From contig NZ_JAJMOY010000002.1 of assembly GCF_020991415.1 (NCBI RefSeq), positions 682,001 to 746,000 of the forward strand: DNA of 64,000 nt, given 5' to 3'. This DNA comes from Flavobacterium sp. ENC. GTDB taxonomy: Bacteria; Bacteroidota; Bacteroidia; Flavobacteriales; Flavobacteriaceae. The stretch's first letter is position 1. The number at the start of each line of letters is the position of its first letter. This document shows, piece by piece, positions 26,640 to 35,085 of this stretch. The notes beneath the pieces are model-generated. The model saw only the letters and a program-made list of their open reading frames with translations, was not told the origin of the DNA and did no database searches. The position numbers were made by a program, and so were the translations under genes.

Positions 26640-26752
26640 TTGAGAATTATATTTTGAGTGTTTTCAGAGACAATGTTTTTGGATCTAAAATCAGCACTAC
26701 CTGCAATAAACGATTTTCTTATTTAACGATATCGTATCAAACCAAAAAAAAC

Positions 26753-26985
26753 GGTTCTGTCGCATTTGGGAATAACTTTATCTTTATAATTTTAAACTCA
26801 TCAAAAAATGAATACTAAAGGTCATTGTTATCCAAAATACATAATTCTTCAGGCAGTATATTTTAATTAAAATTTACACTTAGTTACCGTGACGTTGAAG
26901 AAATAATGAAAATTAGAGGAGTGCTTGTGGATCATGCTACTATTCAGCGCTGGGTTTATAAGTTTACACCTTTCATTGAAGCTAT
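26753..26985 (+). mobile_element. Truncated IS6-family insertion sequence
   Basis: A left terminal repeat (GGTTCTGTCGCATTTGGGAA at 26753) is followed at 26808 by a transposase start, MNTKGHCYPKYIILQAVYF. A TAA at 26868 interrupts it, and a shifted frame from 26879 continues LSYRDVEEIMKIRGVLVDHA then TIQRWVYKFTPFIEA. This is the N-terminal region of IS6/IS26-type DDE transposases. Homology ends near 26985, so the catalytic domain and right end are missing. Confidence 0.75.
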
Positions 26986-27080
26986 TTTTAGCAGCTCTTC
27001 CCGCTATTCGTTCCAATCTTTTGTGCCCAGCCTTGGCACAAAAGGATTTCACTGCTATCGGGGCTAGGGCTGCTGAGGAG
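26986..27080 (-). repeat. Intergenic palindromic repeat at the IS break point
   Basis: Contains the hairpin CTTTTGTGCC/GGCACAAAAG (27018-27044) between blocks reading, on the minus strand, GCAGCCCTAGCCCCGATAGC and CGGGAAGAGCTGCTAAAAA. I recall similar stretches as common noncoding repeats in Flavobacterium genomes. The minus frame through it is not a gene. Confidence 0.45.
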
Positions 27081-27120
27081 CCCGGCTCTTTAGACTAATA
27101 AAAAATAAGCAACGTTATAA

Positions 27121-27153
27121 AAAAAATAGCGCCAATTGTCTTCAATTGGCGCC
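27121..27153 (-). terminator. Terminator of tRNA-Arg
   Basis: Stem GCGCCAATT/AATTGGCGC with a 6-base loop, followed on the minus strand by a run of T, 15 bases after the tRNA 3' end. Confidence 0.85.
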
Positions 27154-27167
27154 ATTTGGCTGTGTAG

Positions 27168-27241
27168 TGACCTCGACTGGATTCAAACCAGTAACCTCTT
27201 GAGCCGTAATCAAGTGCGCTATTCAGTTGCGCCACGAGGCC
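27168..27241 (-). tRNA. tRNA-Arg (anticodon ACG)
   Basis: The minus strand folds into a full cloverleaf: acceptor GGCCTCG with CGAGGTC (one G-U pair), D stem GCGC/GCGC, anticodon stem CTTGA/TCAAG with loop TTACGGC (anticodon ACG), T stem ACTGG/CCAGT with loop TTTGAAT, and discriminator A. CCA is not encoded, as is usual in this phylum. It has its own promoter and terminator and marks the right boundary of the decayed accessory region. Confidence 0.95.
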
Positions 27242-27295
27242 AGTTTTTTTCATTAAGCTAATTTTCGTAGCTTTGATGAACGCTGTTTGCGGGTG

Positions 27296-27325
27296 CAAAG
27301 ATAGAGATAAATGTGAGATAAACAA
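27296..27325 (-). promoter_or_regulatory. Promoter of tRNA-Arg
   Basis: On the minus strand TTG (27325-27323), 19 bases, then TATCTTTG (27303-27296), matching TTG-N19-21-TAnnTTTG about 55 bases before the tRNA 5' end. Confidence 0.65.
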
Positions 27326-27353
27326 GGGAAAAATAACATAAAAGTAAAAAAAA

Positions 27354-27866
27354 ATGCAGATTAAAAATTATATACGTGATATTCAGGACTTTCCTAAAGA
27401 AGGAATTTTGTTTAAAGATATCACGCCACTCTTAAATGACCCGACGGCGAGGAAAGAATGCCTGTCTGTTTTAGTGGCCTCTTTAAACGGACAGCATATT
27501 GATAAGGTAATAGGAGCAGAAAGCCGGGGTTTTTTCTTCGGAATGTTACTGGCTCAGGAATTAAATGCAGGTTTTGTCCCGGCGCGTAAACCTAATAAAC
27601 TTCCGTTTACCACTATTTCGGCTTCTTACAATTTGGAATACGGTACTGATGCACTGGAAATACATGCAGATGCGATTCAGAAGGGAGATAAGGTTTTAAT
27701 ACATGATGATGTTCTTGCTACCGGAGGGACTGCAAAAGCGCTGGCAGAATTAGTAGAGAAACTTGGTGGTGAAATTGTACAGTTTAATTTTCTGATGGAG
27801 CTTTCTTTTTTAAACGGAAGAAATAAAATTGAAGGTCATCCGATTTTTGCTGCCATAACTTATTAA
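27354..27866 (+). CDS. apt: Adenine phosphoribosyltransferase
   Basis: Cytoplasmic purine-salvage enzyme converting adenine and PRPP to AMP. 170 residues, the normal length. The N-terminal IRDIQDFPKEGILFKDITPLL is highly conserved, VIGAESRGFFFG forms the hood region, FVPARKPNKLP binds substrate, and VLIHDDVLATGGTAKAL is the PRPP-binding loop. The start ATG 27354 is fixed by the conserved N terminus. It lies divergent from tRNA-Arg and upstream of a lipoprotein gene 37 bases away, with which it may be co-transcribed. Confidence 0.97.
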   Translation: MQIKNYIRDIQDFPKEGILFKDITPLLNDPTARKECLSVLVASLNGQHIDKVIGAESRGFFFGMLLAQELNAGFVPARKPNKLPFTTISASYNLEYGTDALEIHADAIQKGDKVLIHDDVLATGGTAKALAELVEKLGGEIVQFNFLMELSFLNGRNKIEGHPIFAAITY

Positions 27867-27903
27867 CTTTACTTTTTTAAAACCGATTAACCTAAACGCC
27901 ACG

Positions 27904-28668
27904 ATGAGATATTTTCTTTTAGCATTACTTCTGTTATTATTTTCCTGTACGGATAAAAAAGTTTCAGTTCCAAAAAAATCAAATGATACTACCGGTGTTA
28001 CTTCTGAAAATATTGATGTGATTCCTGAAGAAGTAAATGTTTTTAGCGCCATAAGGCCCGATGAAAGACTCAATAAAGGCGAGCAGTACGCGGATGAAGT
28101 CGAATATGTAGATTATGATGCGAACGGCGATTATGCTTTATTTACCATAAAGAAAGGAAATGAAGTGGTGGCACTTCAGACTAATTTTGAAGGTTCTGAT
28201 CAGTTCAACAGAGGTGATATCCTAAAGATCACCTGGAAAATGGATTCTACTTTTATAGCAGGTGAGGGAGAAAAGCTTGATTTTACCGAGTGGCTTATAA
28301 AAGCTGAAAAAGTAAAAGACGGAAAAGTTAGTTTATTTAAGAAAAAATACACCAAACCAATTAAATATACTTGGGCAGAAGGCGAAGAATACACGAAAGA
28401 TTTCAAGGATTATCTCTACACTCAGGTAGAATATTATTTAGCCAATTCTAAAAAAGACCTTGTAAAAGTACACCTTCAGAATCCTGACACACAGTTCGTC
28501 TATTCGATAGAAGACCGCCAAAAAGACGGACGTTCCTACACGGTTTTAGGAATTTCCAACGAATTCGAAAATCGTACCAGTATCATCCAGTGGCTGTATC
28601 TGGACAGCGAAAACAGGAAATTATATGAATATGATTTACCAAATGACAAATTGATTGAATTCAGGTAA
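27904..28668 (+). CDS. Hypothetical lipoprotein, 254 residues
   Basis: A type II signal peptide (MRYFLLALLLLLFSC) puts the lipid-modified cysteine at residue 15. The mature protein starts with a Ser/Thr/Lys-rich linker, then a mixed domain with DGxY-like and SIEDRQKDGRSYTVLGISNE segments. I recognise no family. It is followed convergently, 8 bases on, by the response-regulator gene, so the two transcripts share almost no spacer. Confidence 0.75.
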   Translation: MRYFLLALLLLLFSCTDKKVSVPKKSNDTTGVTSENIDVIPEEVNVFSAIRPDERLNKGEQYADEVEYVDYDANGDYALFTIKKGNEVVALQTNFEGSDQFNRGDILKITWKMDSTFIAGEGEKLDFTEWLIKAEKVKDGKVSLFKKKYTKPIKYTWAEGEEYTKDFKDYLYTQVEYYLANSKKDLVKVHLQNPDTQFVYSIEDRQKDGRSYTVLGISNEFENRTSIIQWLYLDSENRKLYEYDLPNDKLIEFR

Positions 28669-28676
28669 ATAGGGCC

Positions 28677-29327
28677 TTACACCAGGACAATTTTATGTTT
28701 AATGGCATATAAAACCAAACCGATACGGGTTTTGATTTCGAGTTTATCGAACAGACACTCCCTGTAGCCATCAATTGTTTTAGGGCTCAGGCACATTTCA
28801 GAGGCAATTTCCTTATAGGTTTTTTCGCTGCAGGCATGTCGTATGAAAACGATTTCTTTTTCTTTTAAACTGATCTTTTTAGAATCGTCATTCGCTTTTT
28901 TTACCAGCATCCCGGAAACCAATTCAGTGAAGTAGAAGCCTTTTTCAATGACACAGCACATGGCTTCTTTGAATATTTCGGGCGATGTGTCTTTAAGCAG
29001 GTAGCCTTTGGCGCCATTGGTAATCATCCTGATAATGATTTCTTCATCATCATTTACAGACAGTGCGATAACTTTTAGGGAAGGCCTGTTTTCTTTGATC
29101 CATTTCATTGTTTCAACACCATCCAGCACAGGCATATTTACATCCAGTAAAATTAAATCGACTTCTGAATCGGTGTTTTCCTGAAGGTAATTTATAAAAA
29201 CTTTACCATTTTCGAAGCGGTTGATCACTTCAAATTCTTTAAAACTATTGATCAGGAGCTGTAAGGACTGGGAGAATAGCAAGTGATCGTCAACAATAAT
29301 AATTTTATTCTTCGCTATTGTTTTCAT
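28677..29327 (-). CDS. NarL/LuxR-type response regulator
   Basis: 216 residues. The receiver domain has IIIVDDHLLFSQS and the phosphoacceptor in LILLDVNMPVLDGVE, with switch residues KVIALSVND and GAKGYLLKDTSPE. The C-terminal LuxR helix-turn-helix is recognised by EKEIVFIRHACSEKTYKEIA and SPKTIDGYRECLFDKLEI. Its start overlaps the end of the kinase gene by 23 bases, so the pair is translationally coupled, last in a four-gene minus-strand operon. The target genes are unknown. Confidence 0.95.
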   Translation of the reverse strand: MKTIAKNKIIIVDDHLLFSQSLQLLINSFKEFEVINRFENGKVFINYLQENTDSEVDLILLDVNMPVLDGVETMKWIKENRPSLKVIALSVNDDEEIIIRMITNGAKGYLLKDTSPEIFKEAMCCVIEKGFYFTELVSGMLVKKANDDSKKISLKEKEIVFIRHACSEKTYKEIASEMCLSPKTIDGYRECLFDKLEIKTRIGLVLYAIKHKIVLV

Positions 29328-30102
29328 CGGGTGGGGTTAATGGATATTCTAATACTATACTTGTTCCGGATTGGTTTGATTCGATAATTAGTGTGGCACC
29401 AATTAGTTTAGCTCTCAATTTCATGTTGTTTAATCCTATACCGGAATTGATTTTTTTGGTATCGTAACCAATTCCGAAATCCTTCATTTCCAGTTGAAAA
29501 TACGTTGTAGTCGTTGTAATATTCACCTCATATAAATCACTGTGTGAATGTTTTAGACTGTTGTGCAGGGCTTCCTGAAAAATTCGGTAGATAAACAAAT
29601 CATGGCCTTCTTTAATCTTTGGTATTTCTCCTTTAAAATTGTAATGATACTGAATATGTTTTAACTTTCTGATACGTTCCAAATCTTGTTTTATGGCTTC
29701 TATAAAATTGGTTTCCAGTAAGTTGTCCTTATTTATAATTCGGGATAAAATTCTGATTTCATCCAGTGACTTGGCTAAAACGTCTTTGAGATCGGTGAGT
29801 TCCTTACTTTTAACAGGCTGACCGTTCTGTATGTACATATTGAGCTGCATAATGCCCACCGAAATGATCTGACCAATATTGTCATGCAGTTCCTTACTTA
29901 TTTCAGAAAGGGTCTGATCTTTAATTTCAATTCGCGTCTTTACCAATTCCGACTGAAAATACATTTCAGATTCCATTTTTTCCACCAGATAGTTGTTCTT
30001 TTTTTTCAGGAAATAAAAAAAAATGACAAGCAGCGTAACCAGTAAAGTAAAAAATACAATACCTAACGAAATAACTAATAATTGTATTTCTTTTCGCTCC
30101 AT
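29305..30102 (-). CDS. HisKA_3-type sensor histidine kinase
   Basis: I start at ATG 30102, since the frame's upstream TTG would only add seven residues inside the previous gene. The 265-residue protein has one membrane helix (residues about 8-32), a short coiled linker, the phosphoacceptor motif SKELHDNIGQ, and an ATPase domain with EALHNSLKHS (N box), DFGIGYD (G1) and SGIGLNNM (G2). There is no extracytoplasmic sensing domain, so sensing probably comes from the multi-helix membrane protein encoded just upstream, which overlaps it by 28 bases. Confidence 0.92.
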   Translation of the reverse strand: MERKEIQLLVISLGIVFFTLLVTLLVIFFYFLKKKNNYLVEKMESEMYFQSELVKTRIEIKDQTLSEISKELHDNIGQIISVGIMQLNMYIQNGQPVKSKELTDLKDVLAKSLDEIRILSRIINKDNLLETNFIEAIKQDLERIRKLKHIQYHYNFKGEIPKIKEGHDLFIYRIFQEALHNSLKHSHSDLYEVNITTTTTYFQLEMKDFGIGYDTKKINSGIGLNNMKLRAKLIGATLIIESNQSGTSIVLEYPLTPPDENNSEE

Positions 30103-30722
30103 ACAAATCCGATTATGTAACAACTATGTGCTAAAAAATTTAAAATAAACAGGACGAGACTAAATACAGATTCATCTTGTTTAATTAAGAACCACTTTAT
30201 GGCAAGCATAAAAGGCAGAACGGGAACATGAAAAACAAGTATACCTAAGATATACCAGAAAAATACCGATTTTTTAAAATTTAATATTTTGTTTGAATTG
30301 AAAATCTCTACCAGATACAGACAGGAAAGCATCATAACGACTATAACTCCTACCGCAAAACTGTAAGTAAAGGAATGATTTATGTCTTTTCTGAAATATA
30401 AAATATTTAAAAAAAGAGAAATTAGAAATAAAATTAAAAATAGTACAGCCGAAATTCTGTTGATTTGCTTTTGCAGTAGACTCCGAAGTAGTAGTATATA
30501 GGCGGAAAAACTGACGAACATATAAAAATTATAAACATAATAATTCAACAGGCCCGTCCATTGTGTAAAGAAATACCCCACTATTTCAATTAATACTGAA
30601 AACCAGATTAAAAGTACTAAAAATTTAGCTTTATTACCCGGAAGTTTATGCAGGGAAATCAATCCGATGATTCCGGATAATAAAGCCAGACAGACGATAT
30701 ACGATCTTAAAAATTCAAACAT
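30075..30722 (-). CDS. Multi-spanning membrane protein, probable sensor subunit
   Basis: 215 residues with six or seven hydrophobic helices and almost no soluble parts, ending WSEKKYNY. No enzyme motif is seen. It overlaps the kinase gene by 28 bases and the kinase has only one membrane helix, so I infer a two-protein receptor in which this one detects the signal. A 7TM-like sensor split from its kinase is seen elsewhere in Bacteroidota, but I do not recognise a named family here. Confidence 0.75.
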   Translation of the reverse strand: MFEFLRSYIVCLALLSGIIGLISLHKLPGNKAKFLVLLIWFSVLIEIVGYFFTQWTGLLNYYVYNFYMFVSFSAYILLLRSLLQKQINRISAVLFLILFLISLFLNILYFRKDINHSFTYSFAVGVIVVMMLSCLYLVEIFNSNKILNFKKSVFFWYILGILVFHVPVLPFMLAIKWFLIKQDESVFSLVLFILNFLAHSCYIIGFVWSEKKYNY

Positions 30723-30731
30723 AATGTGTAT

Positions 30732-31172
30732 TTAGTATATAATGCTAGGCGGTCTGCCTATGTTGCCATAATTCATTGGGTCCAGGCTTTCGATATCGGC
30801 AGATGAATCTTCTTTTGCCATTACAAAACTTTGTATCTGATTGGAAGCTTCTTCTGCTGATGCTGCTTTTTTACCTGTTGCAGCTAAAAATAAAGTGGTT
30901 AAGCCGGCTTTTTCACCATGTTTTTCATCATCCGGATATACGCCGAAATAAAAGCGGATTCCGTCCACTTCATATCCCGTATCGGCTCCATGGGTCTTGA
31001 TATAATTAATGTAGCTTTCTAAAGCTTCCAGGGAATACCAAATGGCATTTGCATCTTCTCTTTTAGTTGATTTGTGAATTAGTTTGGATCTTTTATGAGT
31101 GTAATTCAAATTCAGCTCTTTGGCGAATTCTTTTGTAATCAACTGGCTTGGTTTTTCGCAAAGGTTTTTCAT
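30732..31172 (-). CDS. Hypothetical protein, 146 residues, first gene of the two-component operon
   Basis: Soluble product with no signal peptide. A central segment (YEVDGIRFYFGVYPDDE, then LTTLFLAATG) suggests an alpha/beta domain. I have no family name for it. It precedes the membrane sensor gene by 9 bases, making it the promoter-proximal gene of the four-gene unit and perhaps an accessory to signalling. Confidence 0.7.
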   Translation of the reverse strand: MKNLCEKPSQLITKEFAKELNLNYTHKRSKLIHKSTKREDANAIWYSLEALESYINYIKTHGADTGYEVDGIRFYFGVYPDDEKHGEKAGLTTLFLAATGKKAASAEEASNQIQSFVMAKEDSSADIESLDPMNYGNIGRPPSIIY

Positions 31173-31545
31173 GATTTTTTTTAGTTTAAAAAATGTTGGT
31201 TAAAATTTATTAGTGGTTTTGAAAATGATTCTGACAAAATTATTTTAAATGAAAAAGCTGTACAAGGGTATAATCACCCTTTTTTTATAAGTAAAATTAT
31301 TAAAAAAATTGGGTCAAAGTGCTGTTATTTAATAATTTATAAAAAACGAATTTTACGAGGTTCAATTTAAGGAATAAAGGAACAGGGAAGAACTTTAGAA
31401 AATTACCTGTAAAAATGAAAAACTTCGAAGGATTATATTCCACCACAACCACGTCTTCAGGATTAGCTGTATGAATGCGGAATAGTAGTAGAAATTCTTA
31501 AAAAAAAGAAGCGGGAGTAAATTTAGACTTTAAAATAAAAACGCT
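31173..31545. other. Divergent intergenic region
   Basis: 373 AT-rich bases between the two-component operon and the muramidase gene. A short hairpin, AAGGGT/ACCCTT with a following T run (about 31264-31286), may be a weak terminator or leader structure. No RNA gene or consensus promoter was found. Confidence 0.4.
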
Positions 31546-32370
31546 ATGAAAACTTTAAAATCGGGAGTAAAAGCAAGTGAAGTATATTACCTGAACGAAT
31601 TACTCGTAAAACTGAATTACAGTGTTGTAGTTTCTGATTATTTCGGTGTTGAAACTGATAAGGCTGTTAAGGATTTCCAACTCAAAAACAATCTGGTTGT
31701 AGATGGCATCGTGGGGCTCAAAACCTGGTCGGCGCTTATAGAAAAAAGTAAAGATCGATTTTCATCGAATACTAAATTGCTTTCAGAGCAAAACCTGATT
31801 GATTTTGCCAACGACCACAATATGGAACTGGCTGTCGTTAAGGCCGTTAATCTCGTCGAAAGTAACGGGAAAGGATTTCTTGTAGACGGAAGACCGAAAA
31901 TTTTGTTTGAAGGACATGTTTTTTGGAGAGAACTCGAAAAAAGAAATATCAACTGCGAAACTTATGTGAATGCCAACACGGAAAACATTCTCTTTAAGAA
32001 ATATACCCGAAAATACTACGTGGGCGGTGCAGGGGAGTACGACCGACTCGAAAAGGCCATTCATTTAAACCCGGACAAAAAATTCACCGATGCGGCGAAT
32101 TGTGCTGCTTCGTGGGGGCTTTTCCAGATTATGGGATTCAATGCAGTTTCAATTGGTTACAAGAACATCGACGAATTTGTGCAGAAAATGAACCTGAATG
32201 AAGGAGAACACCTGAAAGCGTTTGGATTATTCCTTCAGAAAAACAATCTGATCACCACTCTAAGAAATAAAAAATGGGCAGAATTTGCCCTGAAATATAA
32301 CGGTGAAGGTTATAAAGCAAATAAATACGATGAAAAACTGAAAAATGCTTATACGAGATTTTCGTTGTGA
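31546..32370 (+). CDS. N-acetylmuramidase (DUF3380) with peptidoglycan-binding domain
   Basis: 274 residues. Residues 1-65 form a PG_binding_1 domain (LNELLVKLNYSVVVSDYFGV, then AVKDFQLKNNLVVDGIVG). Residues about 85-272 are the DUF3380 muramidase domain, with VKAVNLVESNGKGF containing the likely catalytic glutamate, ILFEGHVFWRELEKR, and AASWGLFQIMGFNA. The enzyme should cleave the beta-1,4 bond between MurNAc and GlcNAc. There is no signal peptide, unlike most housekeeping hydrolases. Endolysins and contractile-injection-system lysins share this architecture, so release may need a partner. A stable hairpin follows. Confidence 0.88.
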   Translation: MKTLKSGVKASEVYYLNELLVKLNYSVVVSDYFGVETDKAVKDFQLKNNLVVDGIVGLKTWSALIEKSKDRFSSNTKLLSEQNLIDFANDHNMELAVVKAVNLVESNGKGFLVDGRPKILFEGHVFWRELEKRNINCETYVNANTENILFKKYTRKYYVGGAGEYDRLEKAIHLNPDKKFTDAANCAASWGLFQIMGFNAVSIGYKNIDEFVQKMNLNEGEHLKAFGLFLQKNNLITTLRNKKWAEFALKYNGEGYKANKYDEKLKNAYTRFSL

Positions 32371-32372
32371 AA

Positions 32373-32510
32373 GAGTTTTCAGTCGCAGTTTGCAGTCCCA
32401 TCTCAGAAGGCAATAAATAATTAAACCCGACAGGTTTTTAAAACCTGTCGGGTTTGTATTGTATAAAATTCATTGTACAGTGGCTGAAAACTGCGACTGC
32501 GACTGCAAAC
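32373..32510. repeat. Nested inverted repeats between muramidase and pheT
   Basis: Outer arms contain GTTTTCAGTCGCAGTTTGCAG (32381 region) and CTGAAAACTGCGACTGCGAC plus TGCAAAC (32484-32508), partly complementary with a duplicated GCGACT unit. They enclose the shared terminator. Confidence 0.55.
32423..32455. terminator. Bidirectional terminator between muramidase and pheT
   Basis: AAACCCGACAGGTTTT and AAAACCTGTCGGGTTT form a 16-base stem with almost no loop, placed between convergent genes. Confidence 0.85.
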
Positions 32511-32513
32511 TTT

Positions 32514-34934
32514 TTACCTTAAACTCGCTCCAAGTTCCGTCTCAAAAGATTGCTGCAGTTTCGACATGATTTTGTCAATTTGAGCATCGGTTAATGTCTT
32601 TGTATTATCCTGAATCGTAAAACTCAAAGCGTATGATTTTTTGCCTTCCGGAAGGTTTTGGCCTTCATAGACATCAAACAGGTTGACATCTTTTAAAAGT
32701 GCTTTTTCTGTTTGTCTGGCCAGATTATAAATACTTTCGTAAGTAGTGGTCTGATCAATCAGCAAAGCCAAATCCCTGCGGACTTCCGGATATTTTGGAA
32801 TTTCGTTGTATTTAATTTTTCCTGAAATGATTTTTAAAACCAGATCCCAGTTAAAATCAGCAAAATAAACGTCTTGTTTGATTCCGAAATGTTTCAGTAT
32901 TGATTTTTTAACGACACCCATTTCAACCAAAGTATCATTGTTGTAGCAAATGGATGTTCCTTCTGAGAAAATATCCGATTGTACGGGAGCATTTGATATT
33001 TTATCAATTCCTAAACGGGCCAAAATAGCTTTTACATATCCTTTTAATAAAAAGAAATCAGTTGGTTTTTGCGGACTAGTCCAGCTTTCCTTGTTTCGGT
33101 CTCCTGAAACCGATAAGGTTAAGTGTTTGTGCTCTTCAAAACCATTCAGGTATTTGTGGTAGGTCTTTCCAAATTCAAACAATTTCAAATCAGAATTTCT
33201 TCTGTTGATATTATAGGAAACAGCTTCCAGTGCAGAGAATAACAAAGACTGACGCATCGTTGCCAAATCACCGCTTAGAGGGTTCAGCATCGTTACATTA
33301 TGTTCTTCCTTTAAAACAGTTGATAATTTGGCATAAGCCGCCGTCGTTAAAGAATTTGCCATCATCTCATGAAAACCCTGTGAGTTTAATTGTGAGGCAA
33401 TGATATTCTGTACTTTATAATCTTCTGTTCTTGGCGAGTTGGCAACAGTGGCATTGAACTTTTTGGAGAATTCAATGTTGTTGTATCCGTAAACTCTTAA
33501 GATTTCTTCAATCACATCAATTTCCCGTTGTACATCCACACGGTAAGCCGGAATTGTTAATCCAAGACCCGATTCAGAAACACTGTTTACTTTGATGTCT
33601 AAAGAAACCAGTATTTTTTTAATCGTATCTTTTGGAATTTCCTGTCCGATGATTTTCGACACATGGCTGAAATTTAGCAAAACAGAAAAATCTTCTACTT
33701 TTTTAGGGTAAACCTCTACCACATCAGAAGTGATTTTCCCGCCGGCTACCTCCTGAATCAAAAGAGCGGCACGTTTTAAGGCATATTCTGTAATAGTCGG
33801 ATCAATTCCTCTTTCATACCTAAATGAAGCATCTGTATTTAACTGATGTCTTTTAGCCGTTTTACGAACGCTCACGGCATCAAAATAAGCACTTTCAAGG
33901 AAAATTGCTGTAGTTCCTTCAGAAACGCCTGATTTTTTTCCGCCAAAAACACCCGCAATACAAAGAGGGCCTTTTTCGTCACAAATCATAAGATCCTCCG
34001 CATGCAAGGTTCTTTCAACATCATCCAGCGTCGTGAATTTTGTGCCTTCCGGTAGTGTTTTTACAATGATTTTCCCGTTGATTTTTGCAGCATCAAAAGC
34101 GTGCAAAGGCTGTCCTAATTCGTGCAATACATAATTAGTAACGTCAACAATATTATTTTTTGGGGTTAAACCGATGGCTTTCAGACGATCCTGTAACCAG
34201 GCCGGAGATTCTCCAACAGAAATTCCTGAAATGGTCAGACCACAATATCTTGGTGCAAGGGCTGGCTCCTCTACAGAAACATCAATTTTTAAAGTACGCA
34301 TTTCTACCCTGAAATTGCTTACCGATGGTGTAATCAATTCGATGTTTACACCACGTTGCAGCATTCCGGCTCTAAGATCACGGGCGGTACCGTAATGGCT
34401 CATGGCATCGGCACGGTTAGGCGTCAGTCCGATTTCGAAAACTTCATCACTCACTATATCAAAAACTTTTGAAGCGGGAGTTCCGGGTTCTAAGTTTTCG
34501 TCTAAAATCATAATTCCGTCATGGCTTGTACCCAGGCCTAATTCGTCTTCGGCACAAATCATTCCGTGACTTTCCTGTCCGCGGATCTTTCCTTTTTTAA
34601 TGGTAAATTCACCACCTTCTTTGTCATACAAAACGGTTCCGATGGTTGCAACCGGTACTTTTTGACCTGCAGCAACATTGGCAGCGCCACATACAATTTG
34701 TATAGTGGCCTCTTGTCCGATATTAACGGTGGTAATATTTAATCTGTCGGCGTCAGGGTGTTTTTCACAAGTCAGTACGTGTCCTACAACAACTCCTTCC
34801 AAACCGCCTTTTACCGATTCATATTTCTCAACAACTTCAACTTCCAGACCTAGATCGGTCAGTAATTCTGAAGTTTGCTCAGATGTCCAGTCTGTTTTAA
34901 TAAATTGTTTTAACCAGTTGTAAGATATTTTCAT
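32514..34934 (-). CDS. pheT: Phenylalanine--tRNA ligase beta subunit
   Basis: 806 residues, standard length. The start MKISYNWLKQFIKTDW is the conserved N terminus. Domains in order: EMAP-type tRNA-binding domain (about 40-150, HPDADRLNI and GQKVPVATIGTVL), B3/B4 (about 210-400), B5 (about 405-475), the catalytic-like core (about 480-690, RRNSDLKLFEFG) and a C-terminal ferredoxin-fold anticodon-binding domain (KYPEVRRDLALLID). It pairs with PheS (gene not in the window) to charge tRNA-Phe. A TATATTTG -7-like element lies upstream at 34964-34971 on the minus strand. Confidence 0.97.
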   Translation of the reverse strand: MKISYNWLKQFIKTDWTSEQTSELLTDLGLEVEVVEKYESVKGGLEGVVVGHVLTCEKHPDADRLNITTVNIGQEATIQIVCGAANVAAGQKVPVATIGTVLYDKEGGEFTIKKGKIRGQESHGMICAEDELGLGTSHDGIMILDENLEPGTPASKVFDIVSDEVFEIGLTPNRADAMSHYGTARDLRAGMLQRGVNIELITPSVSNFRVEMRTLKIDVSVEEPALAPRYCGLTISGISVGESPAWLQDRLKAIGLTPKNNIVDVTNYVLHELGQPLHAFDAAKINGKIIVKTLPEGTKFTTLDDVERTLHAEDLMICDEKGPLCIAGVFGGKKSGVSEGTTAIFLESAYFDAVSVRKTAKRHQLNTDASFRYERGIDPTITEYALKRAALLIQEVAGGKITSDVVEVYPKKVEDFSVLLNFSHVSKIIGQEIPKDTIKKILVSLDIKVNSVSESGLGLTIPAYRVDVQREIDVIEEILRVYGYNNIEFSKKFNATVANSPRTEDYKVQNIIASQLNSQGFHEMMANSLTTAAYAKLSTVLKEEHNVTMLNPLSGDLATMRQSLLFSALEAVSYNINRRNSDLKLFEFGKTYHKYLNGFEEHKHLTLSVSGDRNKESWTSPQKPTDFFLLKGYVKAILARLGIDKISNAPVQSDIFSEGTSICYNNDTLVEMGVVKKSILKHFGIKQDVYFADFNWDLVLKIISGKIKYNEIPKYPEVRRDLALLIDQTTTYESIYNLARQTEKALLKDVNLFDVYEGQNLPEGKKSYALSFTIQDNTKTLTDAQIDKIMSKLQQSFETELGASLR

Positions 34935-35085
34935 GTTAACTTTTTTGTTCTTAAATAAGGATACAAATATAAGGATTGCGTATTGTAGTAAGAAAGAATT
35001 TATTTGCTTTTTTCTAACTGTTTTTATTTTTGCACAGAAGTGTGTAATAATGAGTGTTTTGTTCTTTTAAACTACTATTTTACTA

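Noticed and set aside
26867..27052. Minus-strand 61-codon frame
   Set aside because: It is antisense to the IS6 transposase remnant and runs through a palindromic noncoding repeat.
27095..27325. Minus-strand 76-codon frame
   Set aside because: It is the translation of tRNA-Arg, its terminator and promoter.
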